From Arcobacter siniprincipis (GTDB lineage: Bacteria; Campylobacterota; Campylobacteria; Campylobacterales; Arcobacteraceae): DNA of 64,000 nt. Made by a program: the position numbers and the translations under genes. The notes beneath the pieces are model-generated. The model saw only the letters and a program-made list of their open reading frames with translations, did not search any database and was not told the DNA's origin. The stretch covers positions 2,728,001 to 2,792,000 of the forward strand of contig NZ_CP182343.1 in assembly GCF_048571125.1 (NCBI RefSeq). Reading direction: 5' to 3'. Below, piece after piece: positions 37,411 through 46,158 of the stretch (its first letter is position 1; every line of letters begins with the position of its first letter).

Positions 37411-39219
37411 TATTTGAAATTTAGAAATAAGTTCATCTGAGCAATCTAAAATTCCACGACTTCTCAAATCATCAATCACACTTTTTGTGCAATCAACATC
37501 ATCCGGCCATCTTCTTTGAAAATTATCATATGAATTTTTATTTGTAGCATCAACACCTAAAGTATCATTTGATATAAAAATATCTCTATTTGAATCAATA
37601 TTATTACAAACTCTCCAAATAAGCATGTAAGGATTGCTTACATCATTTTTAGCCTCATCTACTATGATTAGAATTCTTAAGTGCTCATAGAGAGGTTTAA
37701 GCTCTTCAAATAGATATTTTTGGCTTCTAGTTTTATTTACAGTTATTATTGTAACTGGATTTTTTGTATATTTATAATATTGTTTTAGATTAATAATATC
37801 ACTTGAAATATCTTTCATCTTAGTTAATAGTTCATCATCAGCTAAAACTTTTACTCCACTATCACTTATCTCTTTTCCTGTACAATCAAGTCCTAGTTTT
37901 CCACCTACTGCAAATTTTGGACTTGAATGGTCAAGTGCATCAACTACACCCCTTGAGATAAAAAGATCATTTATATCTATTCTATTTAAAATATGTTTTG
38001 TTATCTCTTCATGGTTTGTGAGTTCTGGCGCATCATGGTTTACAAAAATAGCATGTTTTACAAAACTCATTTGCCCTACTCCCCAAAATGCATGCATCAT
38101 TTGACTTGCATGTCCTGGGTATAGAGTTTTTATTTTTGCAATTATAAGATTGTGAAAAACACCATTTTCAGGCATATAATAATCAATCAAATCAGGTGCA
38201 GTAGTTTTTAATAAGGGTAAAAATATTCTCTCAGTTGCATGTCCCATATATTTATCTTCTAATGGTGGTTTTCCAACAACTGTTGCTAAATATGTAGGTT
38301 TTGCCTTTGATGTGATTGCACTAACTTCCATAAATGGATATTCTTCTTCTAAAGTATAGTAACCAGTATGGTCACCAAAAGGTCCTTCAATTCTCATTTT
38401 TGAAGGATCAACAAAACCTTCTATTATAAAGTCATTATCCCTTGGTACATATATATCATTTGTTATACTTTTCACAAGTTGCGCATTTTTATTTTTAACA
38501 AAACCATAAAGCATAAGTTCAAAAATTCCAATAGGTAAAGGTGCTTGTCCACACCAAATATACATAGGATCTCCACCAACACCTATTGATACTGGCATTT
38601 TTTTACCTGCGGCTTTATATTCATGAAAGAAATGATTACTATCTTTATGTATTTGCCAATGCATTCCTAAAGTATAATCATCATAAACTTGAAGTCTATA
38701 CATTCCTAAGTTTTTAAGCTCTCCATTTAAACTAGTTGTATAAACTTGCCCCATAGTAATAAAAGGCCCACCATCTTGCTCCCAAGTTGTTAAAATAGGT
38801 AAATCAGATAATTTAGCATCCTCTCCTAGTTTTATTACTTGTTGACATTCACCTTTTCCTTTATTTTTTTTAGGAATAGTGTTTTTTAGTGCGAAAAGTT
38901 TTCCAAAAGTTGAGAGTTTTTCACTAAAAGTTGTTGGTGGTTTCATTTTTAGTAAGCTTTCTATCTCAGTTCCTATCTTATCACCATCACCAATGAAGAG
39001 TTTTACAGCTTTTTCATTACAAAATACATTCATCAATACTGGAATATCAAATTTCTTTCCAGTTTTTTTATCAATAGGATTTGTAAATAAAATCGCCTTT
39101 GAATCTTCTTTTTTAACCTCTACATATGCGATGTGTGGTATCTCTAAGTAAATATCCAAATCATCGTCAATCACTTTTAATAAATCATTTTTTTTAAGTA
39201 GTTCTATTGCTTTTTCCAT
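37408..39219 (-). CDS. UbiD-family decarboxylase, probably menaquinone pathway
   Basis: A 603-residue prenyl-FMN-dependent decarboxylase. Family segments include MGMYRLQVYDDYTLGMHWQ (split), SIGVGGDPMYIWCGQAP, EGPFGDHTGYYT and AVGGKLGLDCTGKE. The family type seen in futalosine-pathway organisms is longer than E. coli UbiD, as here. The ATG at 39217-39219 has a clear GAGGGAAAT ribosome site; an upstream in-frame TTG at 39240 would add seven residues but lacks one. An UbiX partner is not in the window. With mqnA at 15004, it fits menaquinone synthesis. Confidence 0.78.
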   Translation of the reverse strand: MEKAIELLKKNDLLKVIDDDLDIYLEIPHIAYVEVKKEDSKAILFTNPIDKKTGKKFDIPVLMNVFCNEKAVKLFIGDGDKIGTEIESLLKMKPPTTFSEKLSTFGKLFALKNTIPKKNKGKGECQQVIKLGEDAKLSDLPILTTWEQDGGPFITMGQVYTTSLNGELKNLGMYRLQVYDDYTLGMHWQIHKDSNHFFHEYKAAGKKMPVSIGVGGDPMYIWCGQAPLPIGIFELMLYGFVKNKNAQLVKSITNDIYVPRDNDFIIEGFVDPSKMRIEGPFGDHTGYYTLEEEYPFMEVSAITSKAKPTYLATVVGKPPLEDKYMGHATERIFLPLLKTTAPDLIDYYMPENGVFHNLIIAKIKTLYPGHASQMMHAFWGVGQMSFVKHAIFVNHDAPELTNHEEITKHILNRIDINDLFISRGVVDALDHSSPKFAVGGKLGLDCTGKEISDSGVKVLADDELLTKMKDISSDIINLKQYYKYTKNPVTIITVNKTRSQKYLFEELKPLYEHLRILIIVDEAKNDVSNPYMLIWRVCNNIDSNRDIFISNDTLGVDATNKNSYDNFQRRWPDDVDCTKSVIDDLRSRGILDCSDELISKFQI

Positions 39220-39304
39220 ATTTCCCTCTAAAGTAAACAAATAATTAGTATAAATCTTATATCATTTTATCGTTAAAAAATAGTTTATAATAGAGGTTTT
39301 AAAT

Positions 39305-40453
39305 ATGTTTGATAAAATAATTGATAGAAAAAATAGTTCGTGTAGTAAATATGATAATTTAGAACAATATTTCGGGAAAACTGATTTAGATCCATTTTGG
39401 GTAGCAGATATGGATTTTGAAATACCAGAATTTTTACAAGAGGCTATACAAAAAAGAGCACAACACAATGTCTTTGGATATGGAAAACAAAATAAAGAGA
39501 TATTCGAAGCAATAAAAAACTGGATGAGTTCTCAACATCAATGGAATATAGATACTTCTTCAATATCATTATGCAATGGTGTAGTTCCAGCATACGCAGC
39601 TTGTATTGAAGCATTTAGTAATGTTGATGATGAAATTATAGTTCAAACTCCTGTTTATTTTCCCTTATTTCAATGTATTAAGGCAAATAATAGAAAAATT
39701 CTAGAGAATCCATTAAAAGAAGATAATGGATATTATACAATGGATTTAGAGCACTTAAAATCAATTATTACACCAAAAACAAAAATGATTGCTTTATGTT
39801 CTCCCCATAATCCAGTTGGAAGAGTTTGGAATAAAGAAGAGTTAGAAGACTTAGCTAATATATGTATTGAAAATAACATTACTATTGTAAGTGATGAAAT
39901 ACATTCAGATCTAACATTTAAAAAATTTATACCAATTGCTTCTATAAATGACAAAATTGCAAATATTACTGTAACCTTAAACTCTCCGGGAAAGACATTT
40001 AATATTGCAGGTTTAAATGCTTCATATTGTATCACTTCAAATGGTAAATTAAAAAACACATTAGATGATATTATAAAACAAAGAGTAATAGGAACTATAA
40101 ATGTCTTTGGTTTGATTGCTATGCAATGTGCATATGAGAATGGAACACAATGGTTAGAAAATCTAAAAAAATACCTTGAATCTAATATTGATTATACAAT
40201 TGAAACACTCAAAAATAACACCAAGATAAAAGTTCAAAAGCCCGAAGCTACCTATCTTTTATGGCTTAATTTTGAAGAATATAATTTATCACATCAGAAG
40301 ATAAAAGAGATATTATTAAATGATTGTAAAGTTGCTTTAAACGATGGATTAACTTTTGGAAAAAATGGAAAATCACACTTCAGATTTAATGTAGCAACAT
40401 CAAAAAATCAACTTAAAATAGGTTTAAATAAAATTATTAACTTCAACAAATAA
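39305..40453 (+). CDS. patB: PatB/MalY-family PLP-dependent aminotransferase or C-S lyase
   Basis: A 382-residue fold-type I PLP enzyme. It opens with DPFWVADMDFEIP, typical of MalY/PatB, and has CSPHNPVGRVW and VSDEIHSDL; the PLP lysine is in SPGKTFNIAG. The MalY/PatB group includes cystathionine beta-lyases and other aminotransferases, so the activity is unsure. It is divergent from the UbiD gene across 85 bp. Confidence 0.8.
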   Translation: MFDKIIDRKNSSCSKYDNLEQYFGKTDLDPFWVADMDFEIPEFLQEAIQKRAQHNVFGYGKQNKEIFEAIKNWMSSQHQWNIDTSSISLCNGVVPAYAACIEAFSNVDDEIIVQTPVYFPLFQCIKANNRKILENPLKEDNGYYTMDLEHLKSIITPKTKMIALCSPHNPVGRVWNKEELEDLANICIENNITIVSDEIHSDLTFKKFIPIASINDKIANITVTLNSPGKTFNIAGLNASYCITSNGKLKNTLDDIIKQRVIGTINVFGLIAMQCAYENGTQWLENLKKYLESNIDYTIETLKNNTKIKVQKPEATYLLWLNFEEYNLSHQKIKEILLNDCKVALNDGLTFGKNGKSHFRFNVATSKNQLKIGLNKIINFNK

Positions 40454-40532
40454 AATTAAATGAAAAATAAAGTATTACCTTTTTTCTCACTTTTTTCTCT
40501 TTGCTTTTTTTTGTAACAAATGCTAGCTATTT

Positions 40533-40585
40533 GAAATAAACTTAGTGTACAATGAAGTTACATATTATTATGAAATGGATTAAGC
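40533..40585 (+). promoter_or_regulatory. Possible promoter of the nuo operon
   Basis: TACAAT at 40550-40555, 31 bases before the nuoA ATG, is the best -10 candidate; no well-spaced -35 is seen. The gap after patB (40454-40585) holds no gene. Confidence 0.35.
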
Positions 40586-40948
40586 ATGTCAAATGAACTA
40601 TTATTGTCAGCAGCAATTTTTGTTGTTATAGGTATTGTTGTTGTATCAATATTTATACTTTCAAAATTTGTTGGACCTCAAAATAAAGAGGACAAATCAA
40701 AAAATACCGTTTATGAATCTGGGGTAAGTAACCCAGTTGGTGGAACTAAACTTAGGTTTAGTATCAAATTTTATTTAGTAGCAATTTTATTTGTACTATT
40801 TGATGTCGAAATAATTTTTATGTTTCCATGGGCTGTAAATATTAGAGAACTAGGATTTTTAGGTCTTGGCGAAATGTTTATGTTTATGGGATTATTATTT
40901 GCAGGTTTAATTTACATCTATAAGAAAAAGGCATTATCATGGGAGTAG
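40586..40948 (+). CDS. nuoA: NADH-quinone oxidoreductase subunit A
   Basis: A 120-residue, three-helix membrane subunit of complex I. The conserved YESGVSNPVG loop and the LFDVEIIFMFPWA helix are present. It begins the nuo operon and overlaps nuoB by ten bases. Confidence 0.95.
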   Translation: MSNELLLSAAIFVVIGIVVVSIFILSKFVGPQNKEDKSKNTVYESGVSNPVGGTKLRFSIKFYLVAILFVLFDVEIIFMFPWAVNIRELGFLGLGEMFMFMGLLFAGLIYIYKKKALSWE

Positions 40949-41454
40949 GAGCAGAATCAGTATTAGGTGATTCAGTAATCACAACAAGACTTGACAAAGC
41001 AGTAAACTGGGCAAGATCATATTCATTGTGGCCAATGGTATTTGGAACTGCATGTTGTGGGATTGAGTTTATGTCAGTAGCAGCAGCGAAATATGATATA
41101 TCAAGATTTGGAGCAGAAGTTGTAAGATTTTCTCCAAGACAAGCAGACTTATTAATTATCGCAGGAACTATTACATATAAACAAGCACCTGTATTAAAAA
41201 AGATTTATGATCAAATGTGTGAGCCTAAGTGGGTTATATCAATGGGAGCATGTGCGAGTTCTGGTGGGTTTTATGACAACTACACAACTTTACAAGGTGT
41301 TGATCAAATTATTCCGGTTGATGAATATGTTTCAGGTTGTCCACCTAGACCAGAAGCAGTACTTGATGCAATTATGAATATTCAGAAAAAAGCTCAAAAT
41401 GAATCTATTATTGTAGATAGAGTAAAAAAGTTCAAAGGAATCCTTGATGCTTAA
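40939..41454 (+). CDS. nuoB: NADH-quinone oxidoreductase subunit B
   Basis: A 171-residue peripheral subunit carrying cluster N2. The ligands are the tandem cysteines in FGTACCGIEF, then GACASSGG and SGCPPRPEA. It passes electrons to quinone at the NuoD/NuoH interface. It overlaps the next gene by eight bases. Confidence 0.97.
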   Translation: MGVGAESVLGDSVITTRLDKAVNWARSYSLWPMVFGTACCGIEFMSVAAAKYDISRFGAEVVRFSPRQADLLIIAGTITYKQAPVLKKIYDQMCEPKWVISMGACASSGGFYDNYTTLQGVDQIIPVDEYVSGCPPRPEAVLDAIMNIQKKAQNESIIVDRVKKFKGILDA

Positions 41455-43081
41455 ACCAGATATGTTAATTTCACAAAATGAAGTTAAATCAACTATCAAA
41501 AGATTAAAAGAAGAAGAAGATTATATTTTACTTCTTGATATCACGGCAATTGATTATTTAAAATACCCAGATGTAACTCCTTCAAGATTTGCACTTATAT
41601 ATATACTAAGAGATAAAACTTTTAAAAAACAAATTGTTATAAAAACTTATGTTGCAGATAACAACTTAAATGTTGATACTATTAGTGATTTATATGAAGC
41701 TGCAAATTGGGCAGAAAGAGAAACTTATGACCAATATGGTATTAATTTTATTGGTCATCCAAATATGAAAAGAGTTTTAAATCATCATCAATTTGTTGGA
41801 TATCCATTAAGAAAAGATTACAACATAACTGATGGACAAATTTGTACTGAAACTGAAGATTTGATGGATGAAATGGTTCCATTACTAAAATCTAAAGGTT
41901 ATAGTCAAGATGATTTAGAAGAACTTATGTTATTAAATGTAGGTCCTTCTCACCCAGCTTCTCATGGTACAATTAGAAATTTTGTTGCAATGGAAGGTGA
42001 GACAATCACTGCCTGTGTTACAGAGATTGGTTACTTACATAGAGGTTTTGAAAAAGCCTGTGAAACACATAATTATTCTCAAGTTATTCCATATACAGAT
42101 AGACTTAATTATTGTAGTGCTATTTTAAATAATATTGGATATGCAAAAGCAGTTGAAGATATGTTAAAAATAGATATTACTCCAAGAGCAAAAATGATTA
42201 GAATCGTTATTGGAGAACTAAGTAGAATAACTGATCACCTTGTTTGTAATGCAGCAAATATGGTTGATATGGGTGGTTTAACAAACTATTGGTATCTTTT
42301 TGCTCCAAGAGACAAAGCTTATGATATTTTATCAAAACTAACTGGTGCTAGATTAACTAACTCTTATACTAGAATTGGTGGTTTAGAGTTTGACTTGTAT
42401 GATGGTTTTGAAAGAGATTTAAATGAAGTTTTAAGAGATGTTGAAAAAGCTATTGAAGATGCTTTATCATTAGTTGAAAGAAATAGAATATTCCAAGATA
42501 GAACACAAGATGTTGGTATTATAAATTCAGAATTTGCTTTAAGTGCTGGAATTACAGGTCCTAACTTAAGAGCAACTGGAGTTGCTTTTGACTTAAGAAA
42601 AGACAAACCATATTATGGTTATGAAAACTTTGACTTTGATGTTGTAGTTGGTTCTCATGGTGATGTTTATGATAGATTTATGTGTAGATTTGAAGAGATG
42701 AAACAATCTATTAGAATCATTGAACAAGCAATGAAAGAGATGCCAGATGGTCCTATTAATGTAGGAGCTCCGGGAATATTTTTACCAGCCAAAAAAGATG
42801 TTTATGGAAACATTGAAGGTTTAATGAATCAATTCAAACTTACATTTGAAGGTATTAAAGTTCCAAAAGGTGAATACTATGGATTTACTGAAGGTGGAAA
42901 TGGTGAATTAGGTTTCCACATTACAAGTGATGGTACAGGAACACCTTATAAAGTAAAATGTAGACCACCTAGTTTCTATTCACTTGCAGCATATGCAAAA
43001 ATTGTAGAAAATTCAATGTTAGCTGATGCAGTTATTACAATGGCATCAATGAACTTTATTGCAGGGGAGTTTGATAGATAA
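41447..43081 (+). CDS. nuoCD: NADH-quinone oxidoreductase fused subunits C/D
   Basis: A 544-residue fusion. Residues about 1-150 are the NuoC domain (ETYDQYGINFIGHPNMKRVL, split), and 160-544 the NuoD hydrogenase-like domain with GPSHPASHGT and the C-terminal MASMNFIAGEFDR. The ATG at 41447 has AAGGA seven bases upstream; the TTG three bases before is less likely. It forms the quinone site with NuoB and NuoH. Fusion of C and D is known in several bacterial groups. Confidence 0.95.
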   Translation: MLKPDMLISQNEVKSTIKRLKEEEDYILLLDITAIDYLKYPDVTPSRFALIYILRDKTFKKQIVIKTYVADNNLNVDTISDLYEAANWAERETYDQYGINFIGHPNMKRVLNHHQFVGYPLRKDYNITDGQICTETEDLMDEMVPLLKSKGYSQDDLEELMLLNVGPSHPASHGTIRNFVAMEGETITACVTEIGYLHRGFEKACETHNYSQVIPYTDRLNYCSAILNNIGYAKAVEDMLKIDITPRAKMIRIVIGELSRITDHLVCNAANMVDMGGLTNYWYLFAPRDKAYDILSKLTGARLTNSYTRIGGLEFDLYDGFERDLNEVLRDVEKAIEDALSLVERNRIFQDRTQDVGIINSEFALSAGITGPNLRATGVAFDLRKDKPYYGYENFDFDVVVGSHGDVYDRFMCRFEEMKQSIRIIEQAMKEMPDGPINVGAPGIFLPAKKDVYGNIEGLMNQFKLTFEGIKVPKGEYYGFTEGGNGELGFHITSDGTGTPYKVKCRPPSFYSLAAYAKIVENSMLADAVITMASMNFIAGEFDR

Positions 43082-43557
43082 TGGCAAAATTTCAATATAC
43101 AAAAGAAAATGAAGAAAAATTCCAAATAACAGCTAAAAAATACCCAAAAATAGATGCTATGTTATTACCAGCTTTATGGTTAGTACAAGAGCAAGAGGGA
43201 TGGGTAAGCCCAGAAGCCATGATTTTCGTAGCTGATAAAATTGGGAAACAACCAATTGAAGTTTATGAGTTCGCAACATTTTATACAATGTTTAACTTAA
43301 AACCTATTGGAACATATCACATTGAGTTATGTAAAACTTTATCATGTATGTTAATGGGTGCAAATAATCTTAAAAAATTTATAAAAGATACAATTGGAAT
43401 AGAACCAGGTCAAACTTCTGCAGATGGAAAATTTCACTTAAGTGAAGTTGAGTGTCTTGGAGCTTGTGGTGGTGCACCAATGTTTGCTTTAAATGGTCAA
43501 TACCATGAAAATCAAACAGTTGAATCTCTTAAAAATCTTATAGAGGAGTGTAAATAA
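43081..43557 (+). CDS. nuoE: NADH-quinone oxidoreductase subunit E
   Basis: A 158-residue [2Fe-2S] subunit (cluster N1a). The four ligands are in CKTLSC and CLGACGG. It sits in the NADH module with NuoF, so NADH is the likely electron donor. Start overlaps the nuoCD stop by one base. Campylobacter and Helicobacter complex I lack NuoE/NuoF, as I recall, so their presence is informative. Confidence 0.95.
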   Translation: MAKFQYTKENEEKFQITAKKYPKIDAMLLPALWLVQEQEGWVSPEAMIFVADKIGKQPIEVYEFATFYTMFNLKPIGTYHIELCKTLSCMLMGANNLKKFIKDTIGIEPGQTSADGKFHLSEVECLGACGGAPMFALNGQYHENQTVESLKNLIEECK

Positions 43558-44828
43558 TGGCTGCAAATAACATGATTGTAAAAATCGTAAGTAAAAATTT
43601 TGACATTCCTGATTCTCATAAATTAGATGTTGCACTAAAAAATGGAAGATATACTTCAATTGATAAACTATTTACTATGGCTCCCGATGAAGTTACAGAA
43701 GAAGTTTGTAAAAGTGGATTAAGAGGAAAAGGTGGTGGAGGTGCTGCTTGTGGACCTAAGTGGAAACTTATGCCACCAGTTGATGAAAGACCTAGATATT
43801 TAATCGTAAATGGGGATGAATCAGAACCAGGAACTTTTAAAGATAGACAAATATTCCAATATGATCCCCATCTTTTAATAGAAGGTATCATTTGCTCTTG
43901 TTATGCAATAGGAGCACATGATGCATATATTTATATTAGAGGTGAATATAAGTGGTTTATTGATAGATTAGATGCAGCTATTGAAGAAGCTTATGCAGCT
44001 GGAATTATTGGGGCTAAAATCATGGGAAAACATGATTTTAGAGTTGATATTACAGTTCACAGAGGTGGTGGAGCATATATTTGTGGTGAAAAATCTGCAC
44101 TTATTGAATCTCTTGAAGGTAAAAGAGGACATCCAAGACTTAAACCACATGGTAAAGAGTGTGAGTGGTTCTATGATATGCCAGCAACTGTAAATAATGT
44201 TGAAACAATTGCATCAGTACCAAATATCGTTGAAAATGGTTTTGAATCATATACAAAATATGGAACTGAAAAAGCTCCCGGAACTATGCTTTTTGCAATG
44301 AGTGGTCCAGTTAAAAACCCAGGTGTTTATGAATTACAATATGGTTGTAAAATGACCGATGTAATCAATGAAATTGGTGGAGGAATGAAAGATGGCTTAA
44401 AATTAAAAGCTGTTATTCCAGGTGGAGCTTCTTGTCCTATCTTAACTGCCCAGGATGTTGAAAAAGCATATTTAGATTATGAATCTATGTGGGAAATTGG
44501 TTCAACTTTAGGAACAGGAGGAATGATGATAATTCCAGAAGGCGTTTCTATGGTGGATGTTGCTAAAAATCTAATTGAGTTTTATCACCATGAATCTTGC
44601 GGTCAGTGTACTCCTTGTAGAGAAGGAACTGGTTGGATTGATAAAATTTTAAAAGAATTAATAGAAGGTGTTGCAAAAGAAGATGATATAGAAACACTTT
44701 TAGAAGTATGTGACACAATGAATGGAAAAACAATTTGTGTTTTTGCACCAGCTGTAAAAGATATTATTAAAAGTATTGTTGAAAAATATAAACATGAATT
44801 TCTTGAATTAATTGAAAATAAACTATAA
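43557..44828 (+). CDS. nuoF: NADH-quinone oxidoreductase subunit F
   Basis: A 423-residue subunit binding NADH, FMN and cluster N3. The NADH/FMN loop RGKGGGGAACGPKW, the YICGEKSALIESLEG region and the cluster motif ESCGQCTPCREGT are complete. It is coupled to nuoE by one base. gltA follows nine bases after the stop. Confidence 0.97.
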   Translation: MAANNMIVKIVSKNFDIPDSHKLDVALKNGRYTSIDKLFTMAPDEVTEEVCKSGLRGKGGGGAACGPKWKLMPPVDERPRYLIVNGDESEPGTFKDRQIFQYDPHLLIEGIICSCYAIGAHDAYIYIRGEYKWFIDRLDAAIEEAYAAGIIGAKIMGKHDFRVDITVHRGGGAYICGEKSALIESLEGKRGHPRLKPHGKECEWFYDMPATVNNVETIASVPNIVENGFESYTKYGTEKAPGTMLFAMSGPVKNPGVYELQYGCKMTDVINEIGGGMKDGLKLKAVIPGGASCPILTAQDVEKAYLDYESMWEIGSTLGTGGMMIIPEGVSMVDVAKNLIEFYHHESCGQCTPCREGTGWIDKILKELIEGVAKEDDIETLLEVCDTMNGKTICVFAPAVKDIIKSIVEKYKHEFLELIENKL

Positions 44829-44837
44829 GGAAAATAG

Positions 44838-46124
44838 ATGGCAAAAGATACATTTACATTAACAGACAATAGAAGTGGTAAAGCTTATGAGTACAATATT
44901 ATAGATGGTACAAGAGGCCCAAGTGTTGTTGATATTAGAACATTTTACAAAGATACTGGAATGTTTACTTATGATCCTGGTTATACATCAACTGCATCTT
45001 GTGATTCAAAAATCACATTCATAGATGGTGAAAATTCTGAATTAAGATACAGAGGATATGATATTGCTGATTTAGCTGGTAAACACTCATTTTTAGATGT
45101 TTCTTATTTACTTATGAGAGGTCAACTTCCAACAGAAGAAGCTTCAAGAAACTTTGATTTAGAAATTAGACATAGATCATTTTTAAATGAAGGTATTATT
45201 AGATTATTTGATGCCTTACCTGATGGTGCTCACCCAATGGCAACTATGGGAGCGGCAACTATGGCATTAGCAGCATTTTATAAAGATCACTTACATTTAG
45301 AAGATGAAGAACAATTTAAAATGATGAGAAGAAGAATCTTAGCTAAAATGCCTACAATTGCTGCAATGGCTTATAGAAATTCTATTGGTACACCACTTAT
45401 TTATCCAGATGTGGATAAATATTTCACTGAAAACTTCTTATATATGTTAAGAGCATATCCAGGTGGAAAGATGAAATACCTAGGAAATGGTAAAAGCCAA
45501 GAGATAAGACAAGTAGAAGTAGATGCTCTTGATGCTATTTTTACTTTACATGCTGACCATGAGCAAAATGCCTCTACAACAACTGTAAGAAATGTTGGTT
45601 CTACTGAAGCTCACCCTTATGTTGCAATTGCTTCTGGTATTTCTGCTTTATGGGGTTCTGCACATGGTGGAGCAAATGAAAAAGTTATGGATCAATTAAA
45701 AATGATAGGTGATGTTAAAAATGTACCTTCTTATATTGCTAAAGCAAAAGATAAAAATGATCCATTTAGATTGATGGGATTTGGGCATAGAGTTTATAAA
45801 AATAGAGACCCAAGAGCTGAAGCATTAAAAGGATTACAAGATAAATTAAGAGAAGAGTTAAATCTTGATTCTAAATTACTTGATATCGCAGCAGCAGTAG
45901 AAGAAGCAGCATTAAGTGATGATTATTTTATCCAAAGAGGATTATATCCAAATATTGATTTCTATTCAGGAGTTATTTTAACTGCTCTTAGAATTCCAAT
46001 TGCAATGTTTACACCAATCTTTGTTATTGGTAGAACACCAGGATGGTTAGCACAATGGTCAGAATTAAAACATGATAAAACTGCAAAAATTGCAAGACCT
46101 AGACAGTTATATACTGGAAAATAA
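44838..46124 (+). CDS. gltA: Citrate synthase inside the nuo operon
   Basis: A 428-residue type II citrate synthase, the length of the E. coli hexameric enzyme. The catalytic segments are SAHGGANE, GFGHRVYKNRDPR and NIDFYSG. It condenses acetyl-CoA and oxaloacetate in the cytoplasm. It lies between nuoF (9 bp) and nuoG (34 bp) on the same strand with good ribosome sites (AAGGAAA), so it is expected to be co-transcribed with complex I. Confidence 0.97.
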   Translation: MAKDTFTLTDNRSGKAYEYNIIDGTRGPSVVDIRTFYKDTGMFTYDPGYTSTASCDSKITFIDGENSELRYRGYDIADLAGKHSFLDVSYLLMRGQLPTEEASRNFDLEIRHRSFLNEGIIRLFDALPDGAHPMATMGAATMALAAFYKDHLHLEDEEQFKMMRRRILAKMPTIAAMAYRNSIGTPLIYPDVDKYFTENFLYMLRAYPGGKMKYLGNGKSQEIRQVEVDALDAIFTLHADHEQNASTTTVRNVGSTEAHPYVAIASGISALWGSAHGGANEKVMDQLKMIGDVKNVPSYIAKAKDKNDPFRLMGFGHRVYKNRDPRAEALKGLQDKLREELNLDSKLLDIAAAVEEAALSDDYFIQRGLYPNIDFYSGVILTALRIPIAMFTPIFVIGRTPGWLAQWSELKHDKTAKIARPRQLYTGK

Positions 46125-46158
46125 TTAATACAACAAAATTTTAAAGAGGATTTATTAA

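Noticed and set aside
39220..39240. Seven-residue N-terminal extension of the UbiD protein from TTG
   Set aside because: A strong ribosome site (GAGGGA) stands directly before the ATG at 39217-39219, inside the proposed extension.
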